NCBI RefSeq assembly: GCF_024170505.1
Contig: NZ_JALJYG010000005.1
Span: 79,535 to 143,534 of the forward strand
Source: Methanocalculus alkaliphilus
GTDB lineage: Archaea > Halobacteriota > Methanomicrobia > Methanomicrobiales > Methanocorpusculaceae
Reading direction: 5' to 3'
Length of the DNA: 64,000 bases
Below the pieces are notes generated by a model that did not search any database, had not been told where the DNA came from, and worked only from the letters and a program-made list of their open reading frames with translations. The position numbers were made by a program, and so were the translations under genes. Positions 16,970 to 25,881 of the stretch are shown here, one piece after another (the first letter of the stretch is position 1; each line of letters begins with the position of its first letter).

Positions 16970-18001
16970 ATGGAGTCTGAACGCTCCCTTGAAGGGCTTG
17001 CATTTCTGGAGGATGACCTGGAACCACGGCATGTTCGCATACATCTTGAGGAAGGATCCATCCGGACCATCGAGGAGACCAGGACCTCCCCCTGCCGGTA
17101 TATACTCCCCGCGCTCTTCAATGCACACACGCATATCGGCGATACGGTTGCGATGGATATTCCCATAACCGGGGATCTTGCATCCATTGTCGCACCTCCT
17201 GACGGCCTCAAACACCGTATCCTTCGCGCAACAGATCAGGGAACACTCACCACTGCGATGCGTTCGACGATGGAATATATGGAGCGATCCGGTATAGCAG
17301 GGTTTGCCGACTTCCGGGAAGGTGGTCCGCCCGGTGTCAGTGCCCTGAAGGAGGCGGCGGTGGGTCTTGGGATCCGCCCCCTCATTCTCGGACGGGATGG
17401 TGGGGAGGTGCATGGAGATGGTCTTGGAATAAGCAGTGTTCGTGATATCCGGGATTATGAGAGGCAGATAGATGAGGCGCGGAGAAATGGGAAGCTCATT
17501 GCCATCCACGCAGGGGAACGGGACCATCACGATATTGAAGGGGCGCTCTCCTGTGACCCCGATCTTCTCATTCACTGCACTCATGCGAGAGAACGGGATC
17601 TCCGGGAGTGTGCTGACAGGGGGATCCCGATTGCCATCTGCCCACGCTCAAACTGGGTGCTCGGTGTGACAGAATCTCCCGCCGCGCCCCCTGTTGAAAG
17701 GATGATTGAGCTTGGATGCACCGTCTTCCTTGGGACTGATAATGCAATGTTCGTCCAGCCCGATCTCTGGGGCGAGATGGCATTCCTCTCTGTGATCACC
17801 TCTGTACCTGCGCGGGAGATCCTCAGGATGGGGATAGCCGGATCAGTGCTTCCGGGCTCCGGGTATCGCATTTCTGAAGGTCAGAAGAGCCCGATCATTC
17901 TGATTGATGCAGAGCAGTCGAACCTCAGGTACTCACGTGACCCTCACCGGACCATCGTCTCACGCGGGGGATCTGATCATCCCAAGAGGATTCTTTTTTA
18001 A
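16970..18001 (+). CDS. Amidohydrolase family protein (deaminase-like)
   Basis: 343 residues. Metal-binding motifs of the amidohydrolase superfamily are in order: NAHTHIGD (about residue 45-52), IAIHAGE (about 179-185), LIHCTHA (about 201-207) and LGTDNAMF (about 260-267). This HxH...H...H...D order fits cytosine/S-adenosylhomocysteine-type deaminases, though the protein is shorter than MtaD/DadD (about 420 residues). The substrate is unknown. A GGGAGGT lies 12 bases before the ATG, and the shared TATA element would give a start of transcription near the ATG. Confidence 0.8.
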   Translation: MESERSLEGLAFLEDDLEPRHVRIHLEEGSIRTIEETRTSPCRYILPALFNAHTHIGDTVAMDIPITGDLASIVAPPDGLKHRILRATDQGTLTTAMRSTMEYMERSGIAGFADFREGGPPGVSALKEAAVGLGIRPLILGRDGGEVHGDGLGISSVRDIRDYERQIDEARRNGKLIAIHAGERDHHDIEGALSCDPDLLIHCTHARERDLRECADRGIPIAICPRSNWVLGVTESPAAPPVERMIELGCTVFLGTDNAMFVQPDLWGEMAFLSVITSVPAREILRMGIAGSVLPGSGYRISEGQKSPIILIDAEQSNLRYSRDPHRTIVSRGGSDHPKRILF

Positions 18002-18043
18002 TTGATCAGTACCAAATATACTAGAACTTATTTTGGTGATACC

Positions 18044-18472
18044 ATGTTTCACAAGCTACTGGTCGCCATAGATGGCTCAGAGATCAGCATGAACGTCCTT
18101 GATCAGGCCATCGATATGGCCCGCGGATGGAAGGCGGAGCTTCATGCTGTGTATATCATAGAGACCGGCCTCATCTCGTCGGTACCGATGGATAACACCT
18201 GGGAAGTCATCTATAGCCTCCTCGAACAGGAAGGAGAGAAACTCCTTGATACTGCAGAGAAGAAGGCTCAGGATGCAGGCGTATCCCTGAAAAAACATCT
18301 TCTCTCCGGTCATGCAGGCAATGAGATCATCAATGCCGCAGAGAAAGAAGGCGCGGATCTGATCATTGTTGGATCACGCGGGAAATCCCAGATTGATCGC
18401 CTCTTAATCGGTAGCGTATCAGCTCATGTTGTAAAATACAGCACCATATCGACCATGGTGGTGAGGGTATAA
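18044..18472 (+). CDS. Universal stress protein (UspA family)
   Basis: 142 residues with the UspA fold: N-terminal LLVAIDGSEIS, and C-terminal ATP-binding motif GSRGKSQIDRLLIGSVSAHVVKYS (G-2x-G-9x-G-S type). The ATG at 18044 follows GGTGAT, and an AAATATA box lies about 25 bases upstream. It ends two bases before the CBS protein gene, so the two form an operon. Confidence 0.9.
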   Translation: MFHKLLVAIDGSEISMNVLDQAIDMARGWKAELHAVYIIETGLISSVPMDNTWEVIYSLLEQEGEKLLDTAEKKAQDAGVSLKKHLLSGHAGNEIINAAEKEGADLIIVGSRGKSQIDRLLIGSVSAHVVKYSTISTMVVRV

Positions 18473-18474
18473 GC

Positions 18475-19326
18475 GTGATGCTTGTTCGTGACTACATGAC
18501 AAAGAATGTGGTCACCGCTGATACTCCGGCAAACCGGGATGAGATCCTGAAGATCCTGAAGAGAACCGGAATCAGTGGTGTCCCAGTGATGAAGGATGGC
18601 AGACTCATCGGGATCATTACAAGAAAGGATCTCCTGAGAAATCCTCATGAAACCCAGATCGCACTCCTGATGAGTAATGAGCCGATCACAATCACACCGG
18701 ATACCACCCTCAGGGAAGCAGCAGAGATAATCATCAATAAAAATATCCGCCGTCTCCCCGTTGTTGAGGATGGGAAACTGATCGGCCTCATCAGTGTCGC
18801 CGATCTTGTTGGTGCCGTCGCACAACTCAAAATAACCGATGAAATCCGCCAGCACTTCGTTTCAAAGACATTTGCACTCTGGAACGAGACACCCCTCACG
18901 GTTGTCGGCAGGATTATGGAGATCGGGCATGCTGATGCCATACCAATCCTGGATTCTGAGAATAAGCTTGATGGTATCATCACCGAGCGCGATCTCATCC
19001 GGTGCTCCTGCATTGAGGATGATGTCGAGGTGAGTGACTTCTCCAATGGAACCGATGATGATGAGTGGACCTGGGAGAGCATCCGTGATATGCATGTCAT
19101 CTCCTATGGCATCTCACGTATTCAGCTGCCAGATAAGCCTGTCAAACTTGCAATGGTGAAGAAGGTGATTGCAGTTCCGGTGAATGCCGGGGTGAGTGAA
19201 TGCGCACTGAAGATGAAGAGGGGCAGGGTTGATCAGCTCCCGGTCGTCAACGGTGACAAGCGGCTTGTCTCAATGCTCTTTGATCGCGACCTGATCAGGG
19301 TCCTGCTCAATGACAAACCACAATAA
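18475..19326 (+). CDS. Four-CBS-domain protein
   Basis: 283 residues with four consecutive CBS modules, each recognisable by a GVPVM/RLPVV/AIPIL/QLPVV strand followed by a G-x-I-T/S-x-x-D-L/I motif (near residues 35-50, 95-110, 160-175 and 255-270). CBS pairs bind adenine nucleotides and act as energy or redox sensors; no effector domain is attached. An acidic stretch (SNGTDDDEW) separates CBS3 from CBS4. Start may be GTG 18475 or the adjoining ATG 18478. It is cotranscribed with the UspA gene, which also binds ATP. Confidence 0.88.
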   Translation: MMLVRDYMTKNVVTADTPANRDEILKILKRTGISGVPVMKDGRLIGIITRKDLLRNPHETQIALLMSNEPITITPDTTLREAAEIIINKNIRRLPVVEDGKLIGLISVADLVGAVAQLKITDEIRQHFVSKTFALWNETPLTVVGRIMEIGHADAIPILDSENKLDGIITERDLIRCSCIEDDVEVSDFSNGTDDDEWTWESIRDMHVISYGISRIQLPDKPVKLAMVKKVIAVPVNAGVSECALKMKRGRVDQLPVVNGDKRLVSMLFDRDLIRVLLNDKPQ

Positions 19327-19404
19327 TAATCTTTATCTGAAGTAATCACCAAATAAGGAACAACGCCAAACATTTTTTGCGTTCTGATTTTTGGGGGCAT
19401 ATAC

Positions 19405-20046
19405 ATGATGCAACAGCCACAGGAGATTATGCATGGGACGACGACCATCGGGATCGTCTTCTCAGATGGTGTCGTCCTTGCGACGGAGAAACGTGCGACC
19501 ATGGGGTACATGATCGCAAGTAAAAATGCGAAGAAGATCTATAAGATCACCGAATCCATCGGAATGACAACCGCCGGGGGTGTCGGTGACGCCCAGCAGC
19601 TGGCACGGCTTATGAGTGTTGAGAGCAACCTCTTTGAGATCCGGAGAGGTCGCGGGATAACCGTCGGAGCATCCGCAACACTCCTCTCAAACTATCTCAA
19701 CCAGAACAGGTACTTCCCGTACTATGTACAGCTCCTCGTCGGCGGTATCGATGAGAAGGGGCCTTCAGTCTACTCGGTTGATGCGATGGGCGGTGCTACT
19801 CGCGAAGATGATTTTGTTGCAACAGGATCAGGATCCCCGATGGCGTTTGGAGTGCTTGAAGACAGATATGCATCAGGCATGACCGAGAAGGAAGCGATTG
19901 AGCTTGCAGTCCGATCCATCAAATCCGCAATGCGGCGTGATGCCGGATCCGGAGAAGGATTCCAGCTCGCCGTCATTACAAAGGAGAAGTTTGAGGTTCT
20001 GGATGATTCACAACTTAATCAGATAGCAGCCTCCCTCCGCACCTGA
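19405..20046 (+). CDS. psmB: Proteasome beta subunit
   Basis: 213 residues. A short propeptide (MMQQPQEIMHG) precedes Thr12, the catalytic nucleophile in GTTTIGI, and the propeptide is cut at G11. Further conserved residues are the Asp in FSDGVVLATEKRAT (Lys supporting the active Thr) and the GSGSPMAFGVLED segment. The 20S core is the main protein-degrading chamber. It is followed at once by aCPSF1, a pairing often seen in archaea. Confidence 0.95.
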   Translation: MMQQPQEIMHGTTTIGIVFSDGVVLATEKRATMGYMIASKNAKKIYKITESIGMTTAGGVGDAQQLARLMSVESNLFEIRRGRGITVGASATLLSNYLNQNRYFPYYVQLLVGGIDEKGPSVYSVDAMGGATREDDFVATGSGSPMAFGVLEDRYASGMTEKEAIELAVRSIKSAMRRDAGSGEGFQLAVITKEKFEVLDDSQLNQIAASLRT

Positions 20047-20054
20047 TTTTTTTT
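20047..20054 (+). terminator. T-run after psmB
   Basis: Eight T residues directly after the psmB stop codon, in a 31-base gap before the aCPSF1 gene; a second T-run (TTTTTT) follows 10 bases later. This may reduce read-through into aCPSF1, the termination factor itself. Confidence 0.4.
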
Positions 20055-20077
20055 ACAAACTTTTTTAGGAAGATTCC

Positions 20078-21970
20078 ATGTTGATTGAGGACAGACTCAA
20101 AGAGCTGAAAGAGCTTATCAACCGTAAGGTACCTGCAGGTATAAAGGTCTCGGATGTCGAATTTGAAGGGCCTGAGCTGGTTATCTATACCGATGATCCC
20201 AAGCAGTTTGCTGATCAGGCGGATCTTATCCGTGTTCTTGCCCGGGACCTGAGGAAGCGGATCGTCGTCCGTCCTACGGTCCTTGAGGATCCGGAGCGTG
20301 CATATGACGATATCAAAGAGATCGTTCCGGAGAATGCAGGTATTACCGATATCTTTTTTGACCCCGATACCGGGGAAGTCCTGATCGAAGCCGAGAAGCC
20401 GGGTGTCGTCATCGGGAAGAACGGTGCGACACTCCGGGATATTACAAAGAGCATCGGGTGGACACCCAAGGTTGTCCGGACACCCCCGATTGAGAGCTCA
20501 ACAGTGAAACAGATCAGGAAGTATCTCCGGGCAATCCGGGATGAACGAAAAGAGTTCCTCCGTGCAAGCGGCAGACGGATCCATCGCGACATCCTTGCAA
20601 AGGATCAATGGGTCCGGGTCACAACCCTCGGCTGCTGCAGGGAGGTTGGCAGGGCAGCCTTCCTCCTCTCAACCCCGGAGAGCAGGATACTCATCGACTG
20701 CGGAGAGAAACCAGGTGCCACAAATGGGGCGACACCATACCTGGGCGTCCCTGAGATTCATCCACTCACAAATCTTGACGCCGTCGTCCTCACCCATGCC
20801 CACCTTGATCACTGTGCCCTTATCCCTCTCCTCTTCCGGTATGGATTCAATGGCCCGATCTATGCCACCCCTCCGACACGGGATCTCTCATCGATGCTCC
20901 AGCTCGATTATCTTGAGGTGATCAGGAAAGAGGATCGGCCTGCTCCTTATACCTCAAATGAAGTGAAGCAGTACGTCAAACATTCCATCACCTTAAACTA
21001 TGGATCCGTGACGGATATCGCACCGGATATCAAGCTGACCTTCCATAATGCAGGCCATATCCTTGGATCAGCCATCGCCCACTTCCATGTCGGTGACGGA
21101 CTGTATAATATCGCATTTACCGGGGACTTCAATTACGGAAAGAGCCGCCTCTTCAACCCTGCAAACGCTCATTTTCCAAGGCTTGAAGCGATCTTCATGG
21201 AGAGCACATATGGCGCATCACAGGATTCGACACCATCGAGGAAGGATGCCGAGTCACGCCTCTATGATGTGATCAGGCGCGCTGTCGAACGTGGTGGCAA
21301 GGTCATCATCCCCGCATTTGCCGTCGGCAGATCGCAGGAGGTCATGCTCGCACTCGAAGAGGGGATCCGGAAGGGTGTTCTTCCCCGGATGAAGGTCTAT
21401 CTTGACGGAATGATCAAAGAGGCGACAGCGATCCATACGACCTATCCTGAATACCTCAATTCGGAGCTCAGAAACCAGATCTTCAGGGAGGGGTTAAACC
21501 CGTTCCTCTCCGAGTGCTTCGAACAGGTGGATTCAGGCGAGAAACGTGAGGCGGTCATTAATGGTGAGCCTTCCGTCATCATCACCACATCAGGAATGAT
21601 GAATGGAGGTCCTGTGATAGATTATCTCCAGAACCTCGCCGCAGACGAGCGTAATACCCTCGTATTCGTCGGATACCAGGCAGATGGAACACTTGGACGC
21701 AGGATTCAGAAGGGGTGGCGGGAGATCCCCTATGGGTCGAAGGGTAGTATCACCATCAACCTCGAGGTAACGACGGTGGAAGGATTCTCAGGCCACTCAG
21801 ACCGGCGGCAGCTGATGAGCTTCGTCAGCCATATGCAGCCAAAGCCGGAGAAGATCTTCTGTATCCATGGTGAGGAGAGCAAGACAATTGATCTCGCCAG
21901 TTCGATCTATAAGAAATTCCATATCCAGACACATTCACCGATGAACCTCGAGACATATCGAATGGTTTAA
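20078..21970 (+). CDS. aCPSF1/FttA beta-CASP ribonuclease, transcription termination factor
   Basis: 630 residues, the standard length. Two N-terminal KH-type domains (residues 1-145; the second has GVVIGKNGATLRDI) bind RNA. A metallo-beta-lactamase domain follows with THAHLDHC at 239-246 and FTGDFNYG further on, then the beta-CASP insertion and the C-terminal GFSGHSDR zinc motif. In archaea this enzyme (FttA) cleaves nascent RNA at U-rich sites and ends transcription. The ATG follows TTAGGAAGA. Confidence 0.95.
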   Translation: MLIEDRLKELKELINRKVPAGIKVSDVEFEGPELVIYTDDPKQFADQADLIRVLARDLRKRIVVRPTVLEDPERAYDDIKEIVPENAGITDIFFDPDTGEVLIEAEKPGVVIGKNGATLRDITKSIGWTPKVVRTPPIESSTVKQIRKYLRAIRDERKEFLRASGRRIHRDILAKDQWVRVTTLGCCREVGRAAFLLSTPESRILIDCGEKPGATNGATPYLGVPEIHPLTNLDAVVLTHAHLDHCALIPLLFRYGFNGPIYATPPTRDLSSMLQLDYLEVIRKEDRPAPYTSNEVKQYVKHSITLNYGSVTDIAPDIKLTFHNAGHILGSAIAHFHVGDGLYNIAFTGDFNYGKSRLFNPANAHFPRLEAIFMESTYGASQDSTPSRKDAESRLYDVIRRAVERGGKVIIPAFAVGRSQEVMLALEEGIRKGVLPRMKVYLDGMIKEATAIHTTYPEYLNSELRNQIFREGLNPFLSECFEQVDSGEKREAVINGEPSVIITTSGMMNGGPVIDYLQNLAADERNTLVFVGYQADGTLGRRIQKGWREIPYGSKGSITINLEVTTVEGFSGHSDRRQLMSFVSHMQPKPEKIFCIHGEESKTIDLASSIYKKFHIQTHSPMNLETYRMV

Positions 21971-21996
21971 AGAAGCATCACGCATAATCAGGATTA

Positions 21997-23073
21997 ATGA
22001 AGAACCTCCTCCCCCCGATCGCAGGGGTATTTGTAATAATGGCACTCTCCAATGCGGTAGTGCCGGTACTTCCTGCTTTTGGGGAGGGGTCCGTTCTCCA
22101 GGGGATCATCTTCTCGGCATACTTTTTTGGAGCCCTCATTACCGTCTTCCCGGCAGGCTATGCAAGCGACCGGATCGGACCGACGCCGCTTATCCAGACC
22201 GGGCTTGTGATCACCCTCCTCTCAGGAATGATCCTGATCTTTGTCGGTTCACCACTTCTGATCATCCTTGCCCGCTTCATAGAAGGGATCGGTGCAGGTC
22301 TCTTCATTGCATCGGCGATGTCGCTTCTGAATGCCCGGCCCGATCACACCCGTCTTGCCGGATACTTCATGGCTGCCCTGAACGCCGGTCTCCTCGCAGG
22401 CCTCGCAGGAACAGGATGGATCGTCTCCATTCTCAGCGACCCACGGGCCGGGCTCTTCGTCTTTACCATCCTCTCAGGGATCGTCTGTATCCTGGCTGTC
22501 AGGATGGACGAAAGGGTCGGAAAGAAGGCCGCCCCCTCAAATATTCCCTTCTACCTGACAGAATACAGGTGGCTCTGGTACTCAGCCATTATCATCGTCG
22601 GTACAACAGGCGCACTCACCTCACTCTATCCTGAGTTTGGCGGCCACAATCCGCTCCTCACAGGAGTTTTCATCGCAAGCATGAATCTGGCAACGATGGT
22701 GTCGGTCCTGATCGTCTCCCGGTTCAGGCTTGAGCCGATCATCACGATACGTATTGCTGCAGTCGGTGTCGGATCGGCAGCTCTCCTATGCCTCATATCT
22801 CCCTGGGGTTTTCCGATCATGGGGGCATTTGCCGGATTTGCGATTATTGCGCAGATGACGTTCCTTGCCGGTACAGGAGCACCCCAGGGGATCATGATGG
22901 GGATCCTGAATACCTCGACCTATGGGGGGCTTGCACTTCTCCCCTTCTTTGCAGGTTTTATTGCCGAATTTGGAACATTCACCATGGCCTTCCTCTTCCC
23001 GGCCCTCCTCACCATCACCGTCGCAGTCACGATAGGACAGTGCCGGTGCAGCCTTCCCCCACGACTTCAGTAA
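21997..23073 (+). CDS. MFS transporter
   Basis: 358 residues with about eleven or twelve hydrophobic helices. The segment GYASDRIGPTPLIQTG between helices 2 and 3 is the MFS loop motif (G-x-x-x-D-R-x-G), and RFIEGIGAGLFIASAMSLL is the conserved helix 4. Substrate unknown, most likely a small-molecule exporter. It overlaps the convergent deaminase gene by seven bases. Confidence 0.85.
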   Translation: MKNLLPPIAGVFVIMALSNAVVPVLPAFGEGSVLQGIIFSAYFFGALITVFPAGYASDRIGPTPLIQTGLVITLLSGMILIFVGSPLLIILARFIEGIGAGLFIASAMSLLNARPDHTRLAGYFMAALNAGLLAGLAGTGWIVSILSDPRAGLFVFTILSGIVCILAVRMDERVGKKAAPSNIPFYLTEYRWLWYSAIIIVGTTGALTSLYPEFGGHNPLLTGVFIASMNLATMVSVLIVSRFRLEPIITIRIAAVGVGSAALLCLISPWGFPIMGAFAGFAIIAQMTFLAGTGAPQGIMMGILNTSTYGGLALLPFFAGFIAEFGTFTMAFLFPALLTITVAVTIGQCRCSLPPRLQ

Positions 23074-23534
23074 ACTCTTCGATCCGGCATCTCTGCCCAT
23101 TCGCGGAGAAGGGCCTGATTTTCTTCAATGAGATACCCGCCGATGATCTCCATCCGGCTCCCTCCAAACTCCTGCATACTGATATTTGAGATGGTCATCT
23201 CAGAGAAGCCGAGAGCTCTGACATCCTCTATTGAGGTGCCGTAGACGATCCTGCTGATCTTTGCCCAGTGGCATGCGGCAAAGCACATCGGGCAAGGCTC
23301 GGTTGTTGCATACATGGTGCAGCCTGAGAGATCAATTGTGCCAAGCTTCTCCTGCGCCTCCCTTATGGCGACGATCTCGGCATGTGCCGTGCTGTCGGTT
23401 CCTGCGAAGACCCGGTTATGGGCAGAGGCGATGATCCGGCCATTGCATTCGATGCAGGCACCAAAGGGAGTCTGCCCTTTGCTAATCCCTTGACGGGCGG
23501 ACCGTATCGCTTCACGCATGCAGTCAGGATTCAT
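23067..23534 (-). CDS. Nucleoside/base deaminase (cytidine deaminase-like)
   Basis: 155 residues with the zinc-deaminase signature: HAEIVAI (about residue 51-57; His ligand and catalytic Glu) and PCPMCFAAC (about 79-87; two Cys ligands). The sequence ISKGQTPFGACIECNGRIIA and the C-terminal EEVRALGFSE-like part place it with guanine/tRNA-adenosine deaminases. Its most likely reaction is guanine or cytosine deamination in purine/pyrimidine salvage; the exact base is uncertain. Confidence 0.85.
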   Translation of the reverse strand: MNPDCMREAIRSARQGISKGQTPFGACIECNGRIIASAHNRVFAGTDSTAHAEIVAIREAQEKLGTIDLSGCTMYATTEPCPMCFAACHWAKISRIVYGTSIEDVRALGFSEMTISNISMQEFGGSRMEIIGGYLIEENQALLREWAEMPDRRVY

Positions 23535-23573
23535 TCTTTACTGGTGTGGATGAAGAAGCAAAAAAGATGGGTG

Positions 23574-25781
23574 TTATCTGGCTATTGCATCCCGGTTTGC
23601 AATGGCAAGCACTGCGGGCATCACGATGATCGCCCCGATGAGGGAGAAGCCGACGGTGATGACAGTGACCATCCCAAAGTTGCTGATGATGTTAAAGCTT
23701 GAGAGGAGGAGGGCTGAGAACCCAAAGACGGTTGTCAGGCCGGAGACGGTGATCGCCGATCCTATCTGGGCGACACTTGTGTTGATGGCATCATAGAGGG
23801 GGAGACCTTTATCCAGCTCCTCCTGGCACCGCTCCATGATCAGGATGGTATATTCACAGGCGATCCCGATCGCCATCGATCCAAGGGTCGCGGTCAGCGG
23901 GGTATAGTCGATATGAAGGGTGTACATGATCAGCCCGTTCCAGCCGACGATCATAATGATCGGTACCAGGGGTGTAAGAGCGAGCTTCGCTTTGCGGTAG
24001 ATGAGGAGGAGGAACCCGAAGATGAGGAGGAACCCAAGCAGGGTCATATACGTCTTCCCTTTCCTGATATCATCGATGAGGGTGGTGAAGAGCTCGACCG
24101 AACCCGTCGGAGTTGCTGAGATACCGACCGGCGGCTCGATGAAGAGGAGATCTGATCGCACCTGATCGACGAGTGATTTCTGCTGATCGGTCTCCATCTG
24201 GAGTAATGAGAACTGGATCACAGCTTCATTATTCCCATTGATATAGAGCTTCTTTGTATCCTCAGGTATCCTCTCAAGAACGGCGCGTATCTCGGTTCTG
24301 GTCTCCGGAAGCTGGCCATCATTGTAGGTGCGCATATACGTGGTGATGCTCTGAACCCGCGTTATCTCACCATGCTTCGCGACCGCATACTCCCCATATT
24401 CATCTATCCACCGGATGCCTTCAGGTGAGAGGACAGTATCCCCGCTGATATAGATGGGGAGGGTGAGGGTCGATCCCATCGTCCGCGTGACCTTTTTGAT
24501 ATCAACGACAGCGGGCATATCATCTGGTACAAACGTATGTTCATCGGTGGATATCGGAACATAGGTGTCCATCTGGACACCTGCAAGGGCGACAAGCCCA
24601 AGGACGAGGATGACCGGTATCGGGACACGGGCAATCTTTGTGGCGAGCCTCCCAAGGAGGTTGTTATATCTTTTCATCAGCCCTCCCTCACCTTTCGGAG
24701 GTTTTGGGGTATAGCCAATGAGAATACCAAATGTCGGGACGATGATCAACGCCGCAATATAACAGAAGACGACGCCGATGACACAGACCAACCCGAAGTC
24801 GCGGACCATCGGAACCGGAGAGACCATCATTGCGATAAATCCCATCGAGGTTGCGATCATCGCATAGAAGACGGCCGGCCCGGTCTTGGTGAGGGTTGAG
24901 CAGATGGCCCCGGCCATCGGCTGTCTCCGAAGCTCTTCATCCAGACGGGAATGGAACTGGATGGCATAATCGATCCCGATACCGATAAGAACGGGGAATG
25001 CCCCGATGGTCACCATACTTATCGGGATATCAAAGAGCCCCATCATCCCAAATGTCAGGAGAAGGCCGATGGCAACGACACCCACCGGAAGGAGGCGGTA
25101 GCTGACGTGGGAGAAGAGGAGCATCACTGCGATTATCATCAGGATCATCGCAGCCCCGATTAAAACCCCCATCGAGGTCCTCATCTCTTCCTTCATCTGC
25201 TGGGCAAATGCCGCATCTCCAGAGAGGGTGATGGTAGTACCCGGTGGGAGATCGGTCATCCCGATGATCGTCTCGAAGTTACGAAGGATACTCTCCCGTA
25301 CATCCGAACTTGTCCCAGGCTCAAGGGAGACGATGAGGATCGTCATCATATTGGAGGGATAGACACGGTCAAGGATATCCGGCGGAGCATTATCGAGGAT
25401 CTGCGATATCTCACCGGTCGAACGGGGGATGGTGCCGCCATTCATCATCCTGATGAGATCCGTTATCCCGGACGCACTGGCGACGTATCGCTCCCTCTGA
25501 AGGCTCCAGGAGAGCTGATCGATCATCAGCAATGTATCAGGATCAACGACATCGTCTGATTCGATGATCACCATGATGTTGTTGGTCCGGAAGGTATCCT
25601 GGTACTGTTCCATGATGACACCCTGCCGGGTACTCTTATCGAGGTAGGTCTCGGATCCTGTTGCCATATGAAGGAAACCGGTCCCGTAGAAGGCAAGCAG
25701 AATCAATGCAAAGAAGAGACCTGCGACAAGGGCCGGCCTGGCATTGATGGTATCTGACAGATAGCGAAAGAGGGGCTTCAC
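23574..25781 (-). CDS. RND (MMPL-type) exporter
   Basis: 735 residues with the two-fold RND layout: one helix at the N-terminus, a large external domain (about residues 40-200), five helices, then a repeat with an external domain at about 400-540 and five more helices. IGIGIDYAIQFHSRLDEEL and its counterpart AIGIACEYTILIMERCQEEL are the paired helix-4 motifs, with acidic residues for proton relay. Archaeal proteins of this class are annotated as hydrophobe/amphiphile exporters; the cargo may be a lipid. Confidence 0.88.
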   Translation of the reverse strand: MKPLFRYLSDTINARPALVAGLFFALILLAFYGTGFLHMATGSETYLDKSTRQGVIMEQYQDTFRTNNIMVIIESDDVVDPDTLLMIDQLSWSLQRERYVASASGITDLIRMMNGGTIPRSTGEISQILDNAPPDILDRVYPSNMMTILIVSLEPGTSSDVRESILRNFETIIGMTDLPPGTTITLSGDAAFAQQMKEEMRTSMGVLIGAAMILMIIAVMLLFSHVSYRLLPVGVVAIGLLLTFGMMGLFDIPISMVTIGAFPVLIGIGIDYAIQFHSRLDEELRRQPMAGAICSTLTKTGPAVFYAMIATSMGFIAMMVSPVPMVRDFGLVCVIGVVFCYIAALIIVPTFGILIGYTPKPPKGEGGLMKRYNNLLGRLATKIARVPIPVILVLGLVALAGVQMDTYVPISTDEHTFVPDDMPAVVDIKKVTRTMGSTLTLPIYISGDTVLSPEGIRWIDEYGEYAVAKHGEITRVQSITTYMRTYNDGQLPETRTEIRAVLERIPEDTKKLYINGNNEAVIQFSLLQMETDQQKSLVDQVRSDLLFIEPPVGISATPTGSVELFTTLIDDIRKGKTYMTLLGFLLIFGFLLLIYRKAKLALTPLVPIIMIVGWNGLIMYTLHIDYTPLTATLGSMAIGIACEYTILIMERCQEELDKGLPLYDAINTSVAQIGSAITVSGLTTVFGFSALLLSSFNIISNFGMVTVITVGFSLIGAIIVMPAVLAIANRDAIAR

Positions 25782-25881
25782 GATTACTCGGTAGAAGATA
25801 GGATCTCCAATCTGATAAATTATTTGTTGCGATTATGACAACAAAGATCATAATGCAGTGGGTGAAGAAGGGGTGAGAGGA

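Noticed and set aside
16919..17584. Long minus-strand frame extending the Sec61-beta gene to 274 codons
   Set aside because: It is antisense of the amidohydrolase, and the 52-residue Sec61-beta has the standard start and length.
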